A stretch of 64,000 bases of DNA from CALGFI01 sp963786805 (GTDB lineage: Bacteria > Actinomycetota > UBA4738 > HRBIN12), in assembly GCA_963786805.1 (NCBI GenBank), contig CAWBAK010000007.1, positions 124,001 through 188,000 on the forward strand, in the 5' to 3' direction. Numbering within the stretch: the first letter of the stretch is position 1; every line of letters begins with the position of its first letter. The notes under the pieces were generated by a model that worked only from the letters and a program-made list of their open reading frames with translations, made no database searches and was not told the DNA's origin. This document shows positions 26,782-37,368 of this stretch, piece by piece. A program made the position numbers and the translations under genes.

Positions 26782-29212
26782 TTGGACGAAGCCCGCGCGA
26801 TCGTGATCGGCGGCGGCGTCGCCGGCGCGAGCATCGCGTACCACCTGACCGAGCTCGGCTGGAACGACGTGCTGCTCGTCGACCGGAACGAGCTGACGAG
26901 CGGCTCCACGTTCCACTCGGCCGGTCTCGTCGGGCAACTGCGCTCGAGCGTCACCCTGACGCGGATGATGATGTACGGGGTCGAGCTGTACCGCCGCCTC
27001 GCCGAGGAAACGGGCGTCGACCCGGCCTGGCACGAGGTGGGCTCGCTCCGACTGGCCTCGTCGAAGGAGCGGATCGAGGAGCTCCGGCGGCTCGCCGGCT
27101 GGGGGCAGACGTTCGGCCTTCCGCTCGAGATCGTGTCCACGGCCCGGGCGCTCGAGCTCTGGCCGCTGTTCGATCCCGAGGGCGTCGAGGGCGCCGCGTA
27201 CCTGCCGACCGACGGCTACGTCGACCCGAACGGACTGACGTTCGCGCTCGCCGAGGGCGCGAAGCGCCGGGGCGCGACGATCTGGACGGACGCGCGGGTC
27301 ACGGGGATCGACGTCGACCGCGGGCACGTCGCCGGTGTTCGGTTCGAGGACCGCGAACCCGTGCGGACCGACGTCGTCGTGAACGCGGGCGGCATGTACG
27401 CGAACCAGCTCGGACGCCTGGCCGGCGTCGAGGTGCCGGTCGTGCCGTTCGCGCACCAGTACCTGCTCACCAAGCCGATCGAGGGCGTGCGGCCGGACTT
27501 CCCGACGATGCGGGACCCCGATCGCCTCGTGTACTTCCGACAGGAGGCGGGCGGCGGCCTGGTCGTCGGCGGGTACGAGCGCAACCCGGCGCCGTGGTCG
27601 TGGCAGGACGGGCCGCCGGACGACTTCAACCACACCCTGCTGCCCGACGACTGGGACCGTTTCGAGCCGCTCGCCGAGGGCGCGTTCTCCCTCGTCCCGG
27701 ACCTGCAGAAGGCCGAGGTCGTGAAGATGATCAACGGGCCCGAGGCGTTCACGCCCGACGGCGAGTTCATCCTCGGCGAGTCCGACGTGCGCGGCTTCTT
27801 CGTCGCGGCCGGGTTCTGCGCGCACGGGATCGCCGGGGCCGGCGGCGTCGGCAAGGTGATCGCGGAGTGGATCGTCGAGGGCGAGCCCGAGCTCGACGTG
27901 TGGAAGATGGACATCCGCCGGTTCGGCCGCCACTACGCGAGCCGGCGGTACGCGCTCGCACGCGCGTACGAGATCTACGCCACCTACTACGACATCCACT
28001 ACCCGAACGAGGAGCGCCACGCGGGCCGGCCGCTGAAGATGGCGCCGACGTACGGCCGCCTTTCCGACCTCGGCGCGGAGTTCGGCGAGAAGTCCGGATG
28101 GGAGCGTCCGAACTGGTTCGGTTCGAACGAGGACGAACGCTACGAGGATGCTCCGGCCCAACGGCTGGGCCGGAGAGCACTGGTCGACGGCGATCGTGGC
28201 CGAGCATCTCGCCACCCGCGAGCGCGCGGGCCTGTTCGACGAGTCGAGCTTCGCGAAGATCGAGGTCGAGGGCGCCGACGCGTGCGCGTTCCTGCAGCGC
28301 CTCTGCGCGAACGACGTCGACCGCGCGATCGGGAGCGTGGTCTACACGCAGATGCTGAACCGCCGGGGCGGCATCGAATCCGATGTGACGGTGACCCGCA
28401 TCTCGAGAGCAGCTGTTCCGGATCGTCACCGGCACCGCGTTCGGGAACCACGACATCGCGTGGATCCGCAAGCACCTCGACCCGGATGGAGGCGTTCGGG
28501 TGCGCGACGTGACCGGCGCCCTCGCGTGCCTCGGCCTCTGGGGGCCGAGGGCGCGGGACATCCTCGGCTCGGTGACCACCGCGGACCTGTCGAACGACGC
28601 GTTCCCGTACCTGACGGCCCGGGAGATCGTCGCGGGCGATGCGCCGTGCCTCGCGGCTCGCGTCACGTACGTCGGCGAGCTCGGCTGGGAGCTGTACCCG
28701 AGCGTCGAGTTCGCGGTGTCGCTCTGGGACACGCTCGTGGAGGCCGGGCGTCCGCACGGCCTCGTGCCCGCCGGGTACCGGGCGATCGACTCGCTCCGTC
28801 TGGAGAAGGGCTACCGAGCGTGGGGATCCGACATCACGCCCGAGGACACACCGCTCGAGGCCGGTCTCGGGTTCGCGGTCGCGAAGCCGGCAAGGACTTC
28901 ATCGGGCGCGAGGCGATCGAGCGCCAGCGTGACGACGGCGTCCGGCGGCGCCTCCGCTGCCTCGTCCTCTCGGACCCGCGGGCGATGTGCCTCGGCAACG
29001 AGCCGGTGTTCTCCGACGGCGAGGTCGTCGCCCGCGTCACGTCAGGCGGGATCGGCTACGCCGTCGGGACGAGCCTCGCCTTCGCGTACCTGCCGGTCGA
29101 CCTCGCCGAGTCCGGGACCCCGCTCTCGGTCGAGGTGTTCGGCGAACGCGTTCCTGCCGAGGTCGCCGACGACCCGCTCTACGACCCGAAGGGCGAGCGG
29201 ATCCGCGCATAG
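26782..29212 (+). CDS. dimethylglycine/sarcosine dehydrogenase-type protein (DAO-GcvT fusion), three frameshifts
   Basis: Corrected length is about 810 residues. An FAD-binding DAO domain (VIGGGVAGASIAYHL) has TSGSTFHSAGL, whose His matches the covalent-flavin site of dimethylglycine dehydrogenases. A FAO_M linker follows, then a folate-binding GcvT-like domain (FDESSFAKIEVEG, GELGWELYPS, LEKGYRAWGSDITPEDTPLEAGLGF). The family demethylates dimethylglycine or sarcosine and passes the methyl as formaldehyde to tetrahydrofolate. Frame changes lie near 28146, 28405 and 28885; the last is a missing G in a G-run. TTG 26782 has GAGGAA upstream, three bases after the phosphotransferase stop, so the two are one operon. 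Confidence 0.86.
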
Positions 29213-29221
29213 AGGCGGCGA

Positions 29222-29564
29222 TCAAGCGCTTGGCGAAGGCGGCACGTCGTCCACGAACCACGATCCGTTCCAGTAGGCCTCGAGGCGCTTGTTCACGAGG
29301 CCGCTGGAGGTCGAAGTGGAGCTCCTCGGGTGGGTCGAGGCGTCCCCAGTCGTAGTGAACGACGATCCCGTCGCCTCCAGGGTCCGGAAGCGGTGGGGAC
29401 GACGCGAGGAGCGAGTGAACTTCGTGCGTACGGCTCGTCCCCGGCGGCTCGGTGTGCGCCTCGAGCCACGTGTGGGAGCCGACGACGCCGCGGTGCGGAT
29501 CGAGCCAGACCCATACCGCGCCGCCGTGCTCGCGGATGAAGGCGGCCGCCTTCGGGCTCGTCAC
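29222..29564 (-). CDS. small conserved-looking hypothetical protein, one frameshift
   Basis: I do not recognise it. The first part reads SPKAAAFIREHGGAVWVWLD...GIVVHYDWGRLDPPEELHFDL. After a one-base shift near 29300-29306 it continues GLVNKRLEAYWNGSWFVDD and stops at 29222, giving about 113 residues. Continuity across the shift and normal codon bias suggest a real gene. GTG 29564 is the only start I can see, and the frame may extend upstream. It converges on the dehydrogenase gene and lies behind a strong hairpin following the permease gene. Confidence 0.52.
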
Positions 29565-29600
29565 GACGATCCATCGGACCGGGATGATGCCATCGGCGGC

Positions 29601-29628
29601 GTGAGGCGGCCCGGCCGGGCCGCCTCAC
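29601..29628 (-). terminator. strong 12-bp hairpin downstream of the APC permease
   Basis: GTGAGGCGGCCC and GGGCCGCCTCAC form a perfect 12-bp stem with a 4-base loop, 15 bases after the permease stop. No U-tract follows, so the assignment as terminator is moderate. Confidence 0.5.
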
Positions 29629-29642
29629 CGCAGAGCTCTCGC

Positions 29643-31273
29643 CTACGCCGTGACGATGCCCGACAGGTCTTCATCCGCCGGATCCACCACCTTCTCGTAC
29701 GGCTTCTTCCGCTGGACCGCGAAGTAGTAGATCCCGCCGGCGATCAGGATCACCGCGAACACCGTCCAGATGATCGGGATCTCGTTGAGGAACCCGATCT
29801 TGAAGTCGACCAGCTGGTCGCCCTCGACGTACCAGTCCGTCTGGATGGGCTTCGGGTTCGCGAAGATCCGAAGATAGTTCGCCCCCGAAGCGTTCGGGTC
29901 GAACGCGCTGTTCACCGAGGCCGGCGTCAGGAAGTTGATCAACATCGCCGCGCCCCAAAGGATCGCCACGACGTTCACGAGCTTGCCCCATCCGCCGAGG
30001 GAGAAGGGCGCCCTCACCTTCGGCCACCCTCGCATCCGTGCCCGCATCACCGCGAGGTTCCCCAAGAGATAGCTGAGGTAGATCGAGGCCGTCGCCCCGA
30101 CGGCGATGACGGTCGGTCCCGCGAACTGGATGTACGGCACGGCGGACAGCGCCCCGATGATGATGCACGCCCCCACCGGCGTGTGCAGCCGCGGGTTGAC
30201 CTTCGCCATCGTCTTGGAGAACGGGAGCTGGTTGTCGCGCGCCATCCCGAACGCGAGCCGGATCGTCGAGGTCAGGATCGACATGCAGCACACGAAGATG
30301 GATGCCACCACCACAAGCAGGTAGACCGCCGTCAAGGCATCCGAGAGCACGGCATCGATGACCGTCGCAGGACCGAAGAAGCCGACGACCGCCTCGCCGA
30401 TGTCCGGAACCGCGACCAGGACTCCCCACAGGAAGACGGCGCCGATCACGAACGACCCCGCTACGGACCCCAGAACGGCCTTCGGCGCCTCTACCCTCGG
30501 GTTGTGCGTCTCCTCGGCGAGGGTGGACGCCGTGTCGAACCCGTAGATCACGTACAGGCTCATGAACATCCCCACGAGGAAGAACGAAAGGGTGAACGGC
30601 GCGGGGAACTGGAAGATGTTGCCGGTCTTGTCGGCATCGAGGATCACCCCGTAGCCCTGGTTGTCATGAACGACCGCCAGGAACACGGCGAAGACGACCA
30701 TCCCGAGGATCTCGAACAGCACTCCCGTGTTGTTCACGATCGCCACGAGCCTGACGCCGTAGATGTTCAGGGTGGTGATCAGCACCAGCGTGATCACGGC
30801 GACGAGGGCCTGGTCCGCGCTGCCGAGAGCCGTGTTGAAGCTCGTGTCGAAGATGTGTTGAGGAACGGAAGCAAGGCGATCGGCAAGGTCGCGCACACCG
30901 AAGCGACCGTGAGGATCCCGGCGATGAGGTAGAACCAGCCGGTGAACCACGCATAGCTCCGGCCCGAGAGGTACTTCGTCCACTGGTACACGGAGCCGGC
31001 GACCGGGAAGTGGCTCGAGAGCTCGGCGAAGTTCAGCGCCACGACGAACTGCATCAGCGCCACGACCGGCCACGTCCAGAAGAGGTAGGCGCCGAGGGCT
31101 GCCATGCCGACGCCGAACAGCGCGAAGATCCCGGTCGACGGCGAGATGTAGCTGAACGCCACCGCGAAGGAGCTGAACGTCTTGAGGCTGCGCTTCAGCT
31201 CCTGCTGGTACCCGAATCGACCGAGGTCGGCGGCGTCGCGTTCGGCCTGCGACGCCGAGTCTTGCATCGTCAT
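29643..31273 (-). CDS. APC-superfamily amino acid/amine permease, one frameshift
   Basis: The corrected protein has about 543 residues and roughly twelve transmembrane helices. It begins KRSLKTFSSFAVAFSYISP and contains GSVYQWTKYLSGRSYAWFTG and YGFDTASTLAEETHNPRVEAP. These are typical of the choline/GABA/amino-acid branch of APC carriers. The frame changes near 30855-30865. ATG 31273 follows GGAAAGGGGAACGG. Nearness to the N-methylglycine dehydrogenase and DAO genes suggests import of an amine or amino acid substrate. The precise cargo is not readable. Confidence 0.88.
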
Positions 31274-31343
31274 CCGTTCCCCTTTCCACCACCGTGCGAT
31301 CCGAACCGGGCCGGAGCCCGGTTCGGCACTCTGCAGACCCGCA

Positions 31344-31813
31344 TCACGCGATGAGCACGCGGAAGATGAAGTCGAACTCGGTCGCGGCATCGTTGTGCGC
31401 GACGAGGCGCATGCTCCCTCGCGCACCGCGGAACTCGCCCGTGCCACCGGTGATGGCCAGCACCGACGGGGAGGCGTCGAAGAACGGCCCCTCCACCGTC
31501 AGCGAACCGACCTCGAGGGTCGTGACCCATCGGCACTCCCAGCTCACGCCGACCTCGATCCGGATGCAGTCGCCGTGACTGGTGCCGATACCTCTTGGGT
31601 CGCCTCATCGAAGACCTCGTTGTGGAACGTCAACAGGTCGCCGGTGGAGTCACCGTTGGCCGTGAGGTCGACGACCGTATCGGTCGTCGCGTGCTCGATG
31701 ACGTGGATCCTGAGCACGTTCGGCCCCGCGGTGGATAGAGAAACGAGCGAGACCGCCAAGAGGAAACCGCTGACGGCGACCGCGGCGACCGCGGCCCAGA
31801 ACTTGCCTCTCAT
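31344..31813 (-). CDS. secreted AOC-barrel/dirigent-like protein, one frameshift
   Basis: The N-terminal part (MRGKFWAAVAAVAVSGFLLAV signal sequence, then GDLLTFHNEVFD) and the C-terminal part (GTSHGDCIRIEVGVSWECRW, VEGPFFD, AITGGTGEFRGARGSM, EFDFIFRVLIA) are in different frames. A single shift near 31580-31590 joins them into about 156 residues. The 'GDLLTFHNxVFD...GTGEFRGARG...FRF' pattern is that of the allene-oxide-cyclase-barrel/dirigent fold, best known from plants but present in many Actinobacteria. Function in bacteria is not established. Confidence 0.65.
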
Positions 31814-31899
31814 GACCCTCCCCCTCCGCACGAACGGCCCATCCTCATCCCTGGCTCGCCGGGCCGCAAACCCGGCCCGGTCCTGGGCCCTCCCCCGAA

Positions 31900-32866
31900 A
31901 TGCCGGCCCGGACCCCCTTCGTCGTCTACCGTTTGACCGTGCTCGACTCGCCCTTCGCCGTGATCGCCCTGGTGCTTCTTCTGGTGCTCGTCGTCTCCGT
32001 CCTGATCGGCAGGCGCGAGGAGTCGACCCGAAGGGGTGCCGCGCTCTCGAGGGTCGCCAAGGCCCGGCGGGCCAAGCGCATCGCCGCCGTCCTGATGGCC
32101 GGCGCCGTCATCCTCATCGCCGTCGGCTTCACGCAGTTCCGCATCCTGCAGGAGGCGCAGATCGCGGGAACCGTCATCCTCGCGATCGACGGGTCCGAAT
32201 CGATGAGCCGGACCGACATCGTGCCGAACCGGCTGGAGGCGGCCAAGGAGGCGGCGCGTGTGTTCCTCGATCGCCTTCCGGCCGAGCTCCAGGTGGGGCT
32301 CGTGGCGTTCGCCGCGGATGCCGAGGTGGTGGTCGCGGCCACCACGGAGCGCGCCGACGTGGTCGCCGCGCTCAACGAGCTTCCCTCGCGGCGAAGGGAC
32401 GGCGGTGGGCGGCGGACTTGGATGCGTCGCTCGATTCCATCGAAGCCGCGCCGGCGGAAGCCGACGACGCAGCGGCGGCAGTGGTGCTGCTCTCCGACGG
32501 GCGTGACTGCGAGCTCGCGGCGTCGCAATGTCCGCCGGAGGGCGTCGCGGGCGTCGTTCCCTCGGCCGATGCCGCCGCCCGCGCGGCGGAATCGGCGTCG
32601 AGGTCCACACGGTGCTGCTCGGACCGGCCACCGAGACGGACGCCGCGAACATCGCGTTCCTGCAGGAGATCGCCGAGACGACGGGCGGCTCGGCGTACAC
32701 CGCCGACACGGCAAGCGGGCTGATCGACGTCTACCAGACGCTCGAGAGCGAGATCTCGACCGAGCTCGAGATCAGCGACTTCGGCGCGCTGTTCATCGTG
32801 GCAGCCGCGGCGCTCGCGATCGCGGCAACGATCGCGATCTTGATCGCCATCCGCTCGGACTACTAG
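31900..32866 (+). CDS. membrane-anchored von Willebrand factor A protein (BatA/B-like), three frameshifts
   Basis: An N-terminal membrane helix (ALVLLLVLVVSVLIG) and a second near residues 65-80 precede a VWA domain with MIDAS motif DGSES (VILAIDGSESMSR). Further matches are VGLVAFAADAEVV, GEGTAVGGGL and VVLLSDGRDC. A C-terminal helix (ALFIVAAAALAIAATIAILI) ends the protein. Frame changes are near 32390, 32418 and 32588; the last is one missing G. Such proteins bind metal-dependent partners at the membrane and are often encoded beside MoxR ATPases, but none is seen here. The start is ambiguous between ATG 31900, TTG 31933 and GTG 31939. Confidence 0.8.
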
Positions 32867-32885
32867 CCGACCTGGATGAGAGCGG

Positions 32886-34137
32886 TTAGCCGATCGCTGC
32901 GAGGAACTCGTCGAGGTCGGGAGCGACGTGATAGCTCGGCTCGATGGTGCCCTCGAACGCCTCGATCGTCTTGTAGCCGTTGCCGGTGATCAGCGCGACC
33001 GTCTCTTCCTCGGGCGGGATCGCTCCGACGTCGGCCAGACGCTTCAGCACCGCGACGGTCACGCCGCCGGCGGTCTCGGTGAACACGCCCTCGGTCTCGG
33101 CGAGCAGGCGCACGCCGTCGAGCACCTCGGCCTCGGTGCAGGCATCGATCGCTCCACCCGTTCTCCGAGCGACCTGGATCGCGTACCGGCCGTCGGCCGG
33201 GTTGCCGATCGCGAGGGACCGCGCGACCGTGTCCGGCTTCACCGGCCGGACCTCGTCGGCGTTCGCCACGAACGCCTGCGCCACGGGTGAGCAGCCCTCG
33301 GCCTGCGCGCCGCTGATCCGGTACGGGCGCTCGGCGACCGCCCCGATCTGTACGAGCTCGCGGAAGGCGCGGTCGACCTTCGTCATCAGGGCGCCGCTCG
33401 CGATCGGCACGACGACGTGGTCGGGCAGCCGCCAGCCGAGCTGTTCGGCGACCTCGAAGCCGAGCGACTTGGAACCCTCGGCGTAGTACGGGCGCATGTT
33501 CACGTTCACGAAAGCCCACGGCAGCGCCTCGGCGACCTCGGTGCACAGACGGTTCACGTCGTCGTAGTTGCCCTTCACCGCGACGACCTTGGCTCCGTAG
33601 GCCTCGGTGGCCAGGATCTTGGCGCGCTCGAGGTCATCGGGGACGAACACGTAGCAGGGCATCCCGATCTTGGCGGCGGCGGCCGCGGTCGCGTTCGCGA
33701 GGTTGCCCGTCGACGCGCAGCTGATCGCCTCGAACCCGAATGCGCGCGCCATCGTCGCCGCGATCGCGACGACGCGGTCCTTGAACGAGTTCGAGGGGTT
33801 CACGCTGTCGTCCTTGATCCACAGGCGCTCCAGGCCGAGCCGGTCGGCCAGGCGATCGGCCTTGCGGAGCGGCGTGAACCCCGCGCCGAGATCGACCCGA
33901 GGCACACCGGGACCTCCCGGGCAGCAGCGACTCGTAGCGCCAGAGCGAGTCCGGGCCCGCCTCGACCTGCTTTCGGAAATCGAGGCCGTCGATCGCGGAC
34001 AGGTCGTAGACCGGCTCGAGCGGACCGAAGCACTCCTCGCAGATCGTGAGCGGCTCCACCGGGTAGCGCGCGCCGCACTCGCGGCACTCGAGCGCCGGCG
34101 GGCTCGAGATCGTCACGCCGTCGGCGATCGCGCTCAT
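32886..34137 (-). CDS. thrC: threonine synthase, one frameshift
   Basis: The corrected protein of about 417 residues converts O-phosphohomoserine to threonine. An N-terminal zinc-ribbon-like segment (CRECGARYPVE...CEECFGPLEP) precedes the PLP domain, with the lysine in NPSNSFKDRV and the phosphate loop CASTGNLANATAA. The frame changes near 33908, between YESLLPG and GVPRVDLGAGFTPL. ATG 34137 overlaps the ilvD stop by four bases, so thrC is the second gene of an ilvD-thrC operon. The shift is likely sequencing error. Confidence 0.93.
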
Positions 34138-35813
34138 CCGGTCACGGCTCCCTTCGAGGCCGACCCGACGAGCTTCGCGTACTTCGCGAGCGCCCCCCTC
34201 GTGTAGCGCGGCTCGGGCGGCTTCCAGTCCGCGCGGCGACGCTCGAGCTCGGCCTCGTCGACGCCGACGTCGAGCCGGCGGTTGGCGGCGTCGATCACCA
34301 CCTCGTCTCCTTCGTGGACGAGGGCGATCGGCCCGCCCACGAAGGCCTCGGGGGCGATGTGCCCGACGCTGTAGCCCTTCGTCGCGCCGCTGAACCGCCC
34401 GTCAGTGACGAGGGCCACCTCGGCACCCAGGCCGGCCCCGGCGACCGCGGCGGTGACCCCGAGCATCTCCGGCATCCCGGGCGAGCCCTTCGGACCCTCG
34501 TAGCGGATCACGATCACGTCGCCGGACACGATGTCGCCCCGCGTGACCGCCTCGAACGCCTCGTGCTCGGAGTCGAACACGCGGGCGCGCCCGCGGAAGT
34601 CGAGCGACGCGGCGCCGGCGATCTTCATGACCGAGCCCTCGGGCGCCAGCGAGCCGAACAGGACGGCGGTGCCGCCCTCGGCGTGGATCGGCTCGGACAT
34701 CGGGTGCACGACCGTGCCGTCTGGCGCGGGGATCTCCATCGAGGCGAGGTTCTCCTCGATCGTCTTCCCGGTTACGGTCAGGCAGCCGCCGTGCAGCAAC
34801 CCGGCGTCCAGGAGCTCGCGCATCACGACCGGCACGCCGCCGACCCGGTCCAGATCCGACATCACGAACCGGCCGGCCGGTCGCACGTCGACGAGATGCG
34901 GGACCTTCCGCGAGATCCGGTCGAAGTCGTCGAGCTCGAGCTCGACCTGCGCCTCGTGCGCGATCGCCAGCAGGTGAAGGACTGCGTTCGTCGAACCCGC
35001 GACCGCCATCGTGACCGCGATCGCGTTCTCGAACGCCTCCTTGGTCATCACGTCGCGGGGCCGCACCTCGAGCTCGAGCAGCTTGGTCACCGCGATGCCG
35101 GACTCGCGCGCGAACACCTCGCGGCGGTAGTCGACGGCGGGCGGCGAGGCGGCGCCGGGGAGCGACATCCCGATCGCTTCTGCCGCCGCGGCCATCGTGT
35201 TCGCCGTGTACATGCCGGCGCAGGAGCCCGTCCCGGGACACGCGGCTCGCTCGATCGCGAGGAGCTCGTCGTCGTCGATCGCGCCCTTCGCGTGGGACCC
35301 GACGGCCTCGAAGACGTCCTGGATCGTGATGTCGCGTCCCCGGTACGTGCCCGGCAGGATCGTGCCGCCGTACAGGTAGACGGCCGGCAGGTTCAGCCGC
35401 GCCATCGCCATGAGCATCCCGGGCTCGGACTTGTCGCATCCCGCGATGCCGACGAGCGCGTCCATGCGCTCCGCGTGCATCACGAGCTCGACGGAATCGG
35501 CGATCACGTCGCGGCTGATCAGCGAGGCCTTCATCCCCTCGTGCCCCATCGCGATGCCGTCGGAGACGGCGATCGTCGTGAACTCGATCGGGACGGCGCC
35601 GCCCTGCCGCACGCCCTCCTTCGCGAGCGCGGCGAGCTTGTCCAGGTGGTAGTTGCAGGGGGTCACCTCGTTCCACGAGGACGCGACGCCGACCTGCGGC
35701 TTGCCGAAGTCGTCCTCGGAGAACCCGACCGCGCGGAGCATCGCGCGCGCGCCGGCGCGCTGCGGCCCCTCGGTCACTTCCCAGGAACGAGGTCGCTTGG
35801 GGTCCGGGCTCAT
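34134..35813 (-). CDS. ilvD: dihydroxy-acid dehydratase
   Basis: The 559-residue Fe-S enzyme dehydrates the dihydroxy acids made by IlvC to 2-keto acids for valine, leucine and isoleucine. Cluster cysteines lie in GIAGCDKSEPGM and ACPGTGSCAGMYTANTM. The C-terminal ALVTDGRFSGATKGYSVGH motif is intact. ATG 35813 is preceded by GGAGG at good spacing. The gene is intact although several neighbours carry frameshifts. It is separate from the ilvB-cimA operon and has a large inverted repeat in its upstream region. Confidence 0.97.
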   Translation of the reverse strand: MSPDPKRPRSWEVTEGPQRAGARAMLRAVGFSEDDFGKPQVGVASSWNEVTPCNYHLDKLAALAKEGVRQGGAVPIEFTTIAVSDGIAMGHEGMKASLISRDVIADSVELVMHAERMDALVGIAGCDKSEPGMLMAMARLNLPAVYLYGGTILPGTYRGRDITIQDVFEAVGSHAKGAIDDDELLAIERAACPGTGSCAGMYTANTMAAAAEAIGMSLPGAASPPAVDYRREVFARESGIAVTKLLELEVRPRDVMTKEAFENAIAVTMAVAGSTNAVLHLLAIAHEAQVELELDDFDRISRKVPHLVDVRPAGRFVMSDLDRVGGVPVVMRELLDAGLLHGGCLTVTGKTIEENLASMEIPAPDGTVVHPMSEPIHAEGGTAVLFGSLAPEGSVMKIAGAASLDFRGRARVFDSEHEAFEAVTRGDIVSGDVIVIRYEGPKGSPGMPEMLGVTAAVAGAGLGAEVALVTDGRFSGATKGYSVGHIAPEAFVGGPIALVHEGDEVVIDAANRRLDVGVDEAELERRRADWKPPEPRYTRGALAKYAKLVGSASKGAVTG

Positions 35814-35894
35814 CCGGATGACCTCCTGAACGGCGTGCAAGGATGGGGCTCGCACGATACCAGCAGCCCGAACCGCCTCGGCCAGATCGGGTGC

Positions 35895-35928
35895 GGCACG
35901 TTGCCGGCCCCGTTGCCGGCAACGTGCC
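35895..35928. promoter_or_regulatory. 14-bp perfect inverted repeat between divergent ilvD and DAO genes
   Basis: GGCACGTTGCCGGC and GCCGGCAACGTGCC are exact inverted copies separated by six bases. A shorter perfect palindrome, CGTTGCCGGCAACG, overlaps the spacer and right arm, so the core TTGCCGGCAA occurs as a nested site. The position, 13 bases before the TTG start on one side and about 80 bases from ilvD on the other, fits an operator. It could also fold in either 5' leader RNA. Confidence 0.55.
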
Positions 35929-35941
35929 GGAAAGGAGTTCG

Positions 35942-37368
35942 TTGAGCGACGTTCCTCGCCCGGCCCGACGTTCGTGGTGGCTCGAGGAGGCACTGTCGCA
36001 TCCGGAGTTCGCCGACCCCCCCGCGCCGCCGCTGTCGAGGGACACCGAAGCCGACGTCGTGATCCTCGGCGGCGGCTACACCGGGATGTGGACGGCATGG
36101 TTCCTGAAGGAGCGCGAACCCGGTCTCGACGTCGTGCTGCTGGAAGCCGACATCTGCGGCGGCGGCCCGAGCGGGCGCAACGGCGGGTTCTGCGACGGAT
36201 GGTGGGGGCACCTCGGCGACATGGTCGAGACCTACGGCGAGGCGGATGCGCTCGAGCTGCTGATGACGGTCGGCCGTTCGCCCACCGAGATCGGCGAGTG
36301 GTGCAGCCGCAACGGCGTCGACGCGTGGTTCCGGCACTCGGGCGATCTGGCCGTCGCGACGAATCCGACCCACGAGGGACGCTGGGCGGGACTGATCGAG
36401 ACCGCGGCGCGACTCGGCGTCGAGGACGAGTACCTGCTCCTCACGCCCGACGAGGTGCAGGAGCGCTGCGCCTCACCGGCGTTCGGCAGCGGGATGCTGA
36501 TCCCGGACGCCGCGAACCTGCAGCCGGCGCGGCTCGCCCGCGGTCTGCGGCGCGCGCTCATCGAGACCGGCGTTCGCATCCACGAGGGGACCCCCGTGAC
36601 GCGGTTCCGCGCATCCGATCCCGCGGTGGCCGAGACCCCGGATGGAACGGTTCGCGCGGGACGCGCGGTGGTGGGGCTCGGCGCGTGGGCGACGTCGTGG
36701 AAGGCGTTCCGGTCCCGGACCACCGTCCGAGGCTCGTACATGGTCGTGACCGAACCCGCGCCCGAACGACTCGAGAAGCTCGGGTGGACCGGCGGCGAGC
36801 AGATCCGGGACCTGCGCTCCTCGATCCACTACGCGCGGACCACCCCGGACGGGAGGATCGCGCTCGGGCTCGGCGGGCTGCAGCCCGATCTCGCGCGGCG
36901 GATCGACCACCGGTACGACTACCTGCCCCGGTACGCGGAGCGCGTCGCGCGCGACGTCGTCCGGCTGTTCCCACCGTTCGAGGGGATCGCGATCGAGGCC
37001 GCGTGGGGCGGCCCGATCAACGTGAGCGGGTTCACGATGCCGTTCTTCGGCTCGATGGGTGCACGCGCCAACGTGCATTACGGGCTCGGGCTACACCGGG
37101 AACGGCGTCGGGCCGAGCCATCTCGGCGGCAAGATCCTGGCCGCGCTCGCCCTCGACGCCGACGACGGGTTCACGCGCCTCGGGGTCGTGACGCGCGAGC
37201 CGAAACGCTTCCCCCCCGAGCCCGTCCGCTCGCCCGGGCATGCTGATCGCGAACGCCGCGATCCGGCGCAAGGACGACCTCGAGGACGCGGGCCGGCGCG
37301 TCGACCCGTTCACGATGTTCGTCGCGCGACTCCCGCGCCGGCTCGGCTATCACCTGGGGCCGCGATGA
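35942..37368 (+). CDS. FAD-dependent oxidoreductase, DAO/PuuB-like (copy 1), two frameshifts
   Basis: The corrected protein has about 474 residues. It has the FAD Rossmann motif VILGGGYTGMWTAWFL and GGGPSGRNGGFCDGWW, the 'xSGRNGG' signature of gamma-glutamylputrescine oxidase-like and glycine-oxidase-like enzymes. The C-terminal signature is GGPINVSGFTMPFFG and GYTGNGVGPSHLGGKILA. An extra G near 37088-37090 and a second shift near 37240 break the frame. TTG 35942 follows AAAGGAG. It probably oxidises a primary or secondary amine, giving aldehyde, ammonia and peroxide. It overlaps copy 2 by ATGA. Confidence 0.86.

Noticed and set aside
25864..28512. An 882-codon open frame apparently fusing a kinase to an FAD oxidoreductase
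   Set aside because: It exists only because the kinase is frameshifted near 26538. The true kinase end (LDDAPEEF, stop 26779) and a separate TTG start at 26782 are visible in the proper frames.
32886..34137. thrC as a decayed pseudogene
   Set aside because: It has a single shift, all catalytic motifs intact, and lies in a stretch where unrelated genes carry the same type of error.
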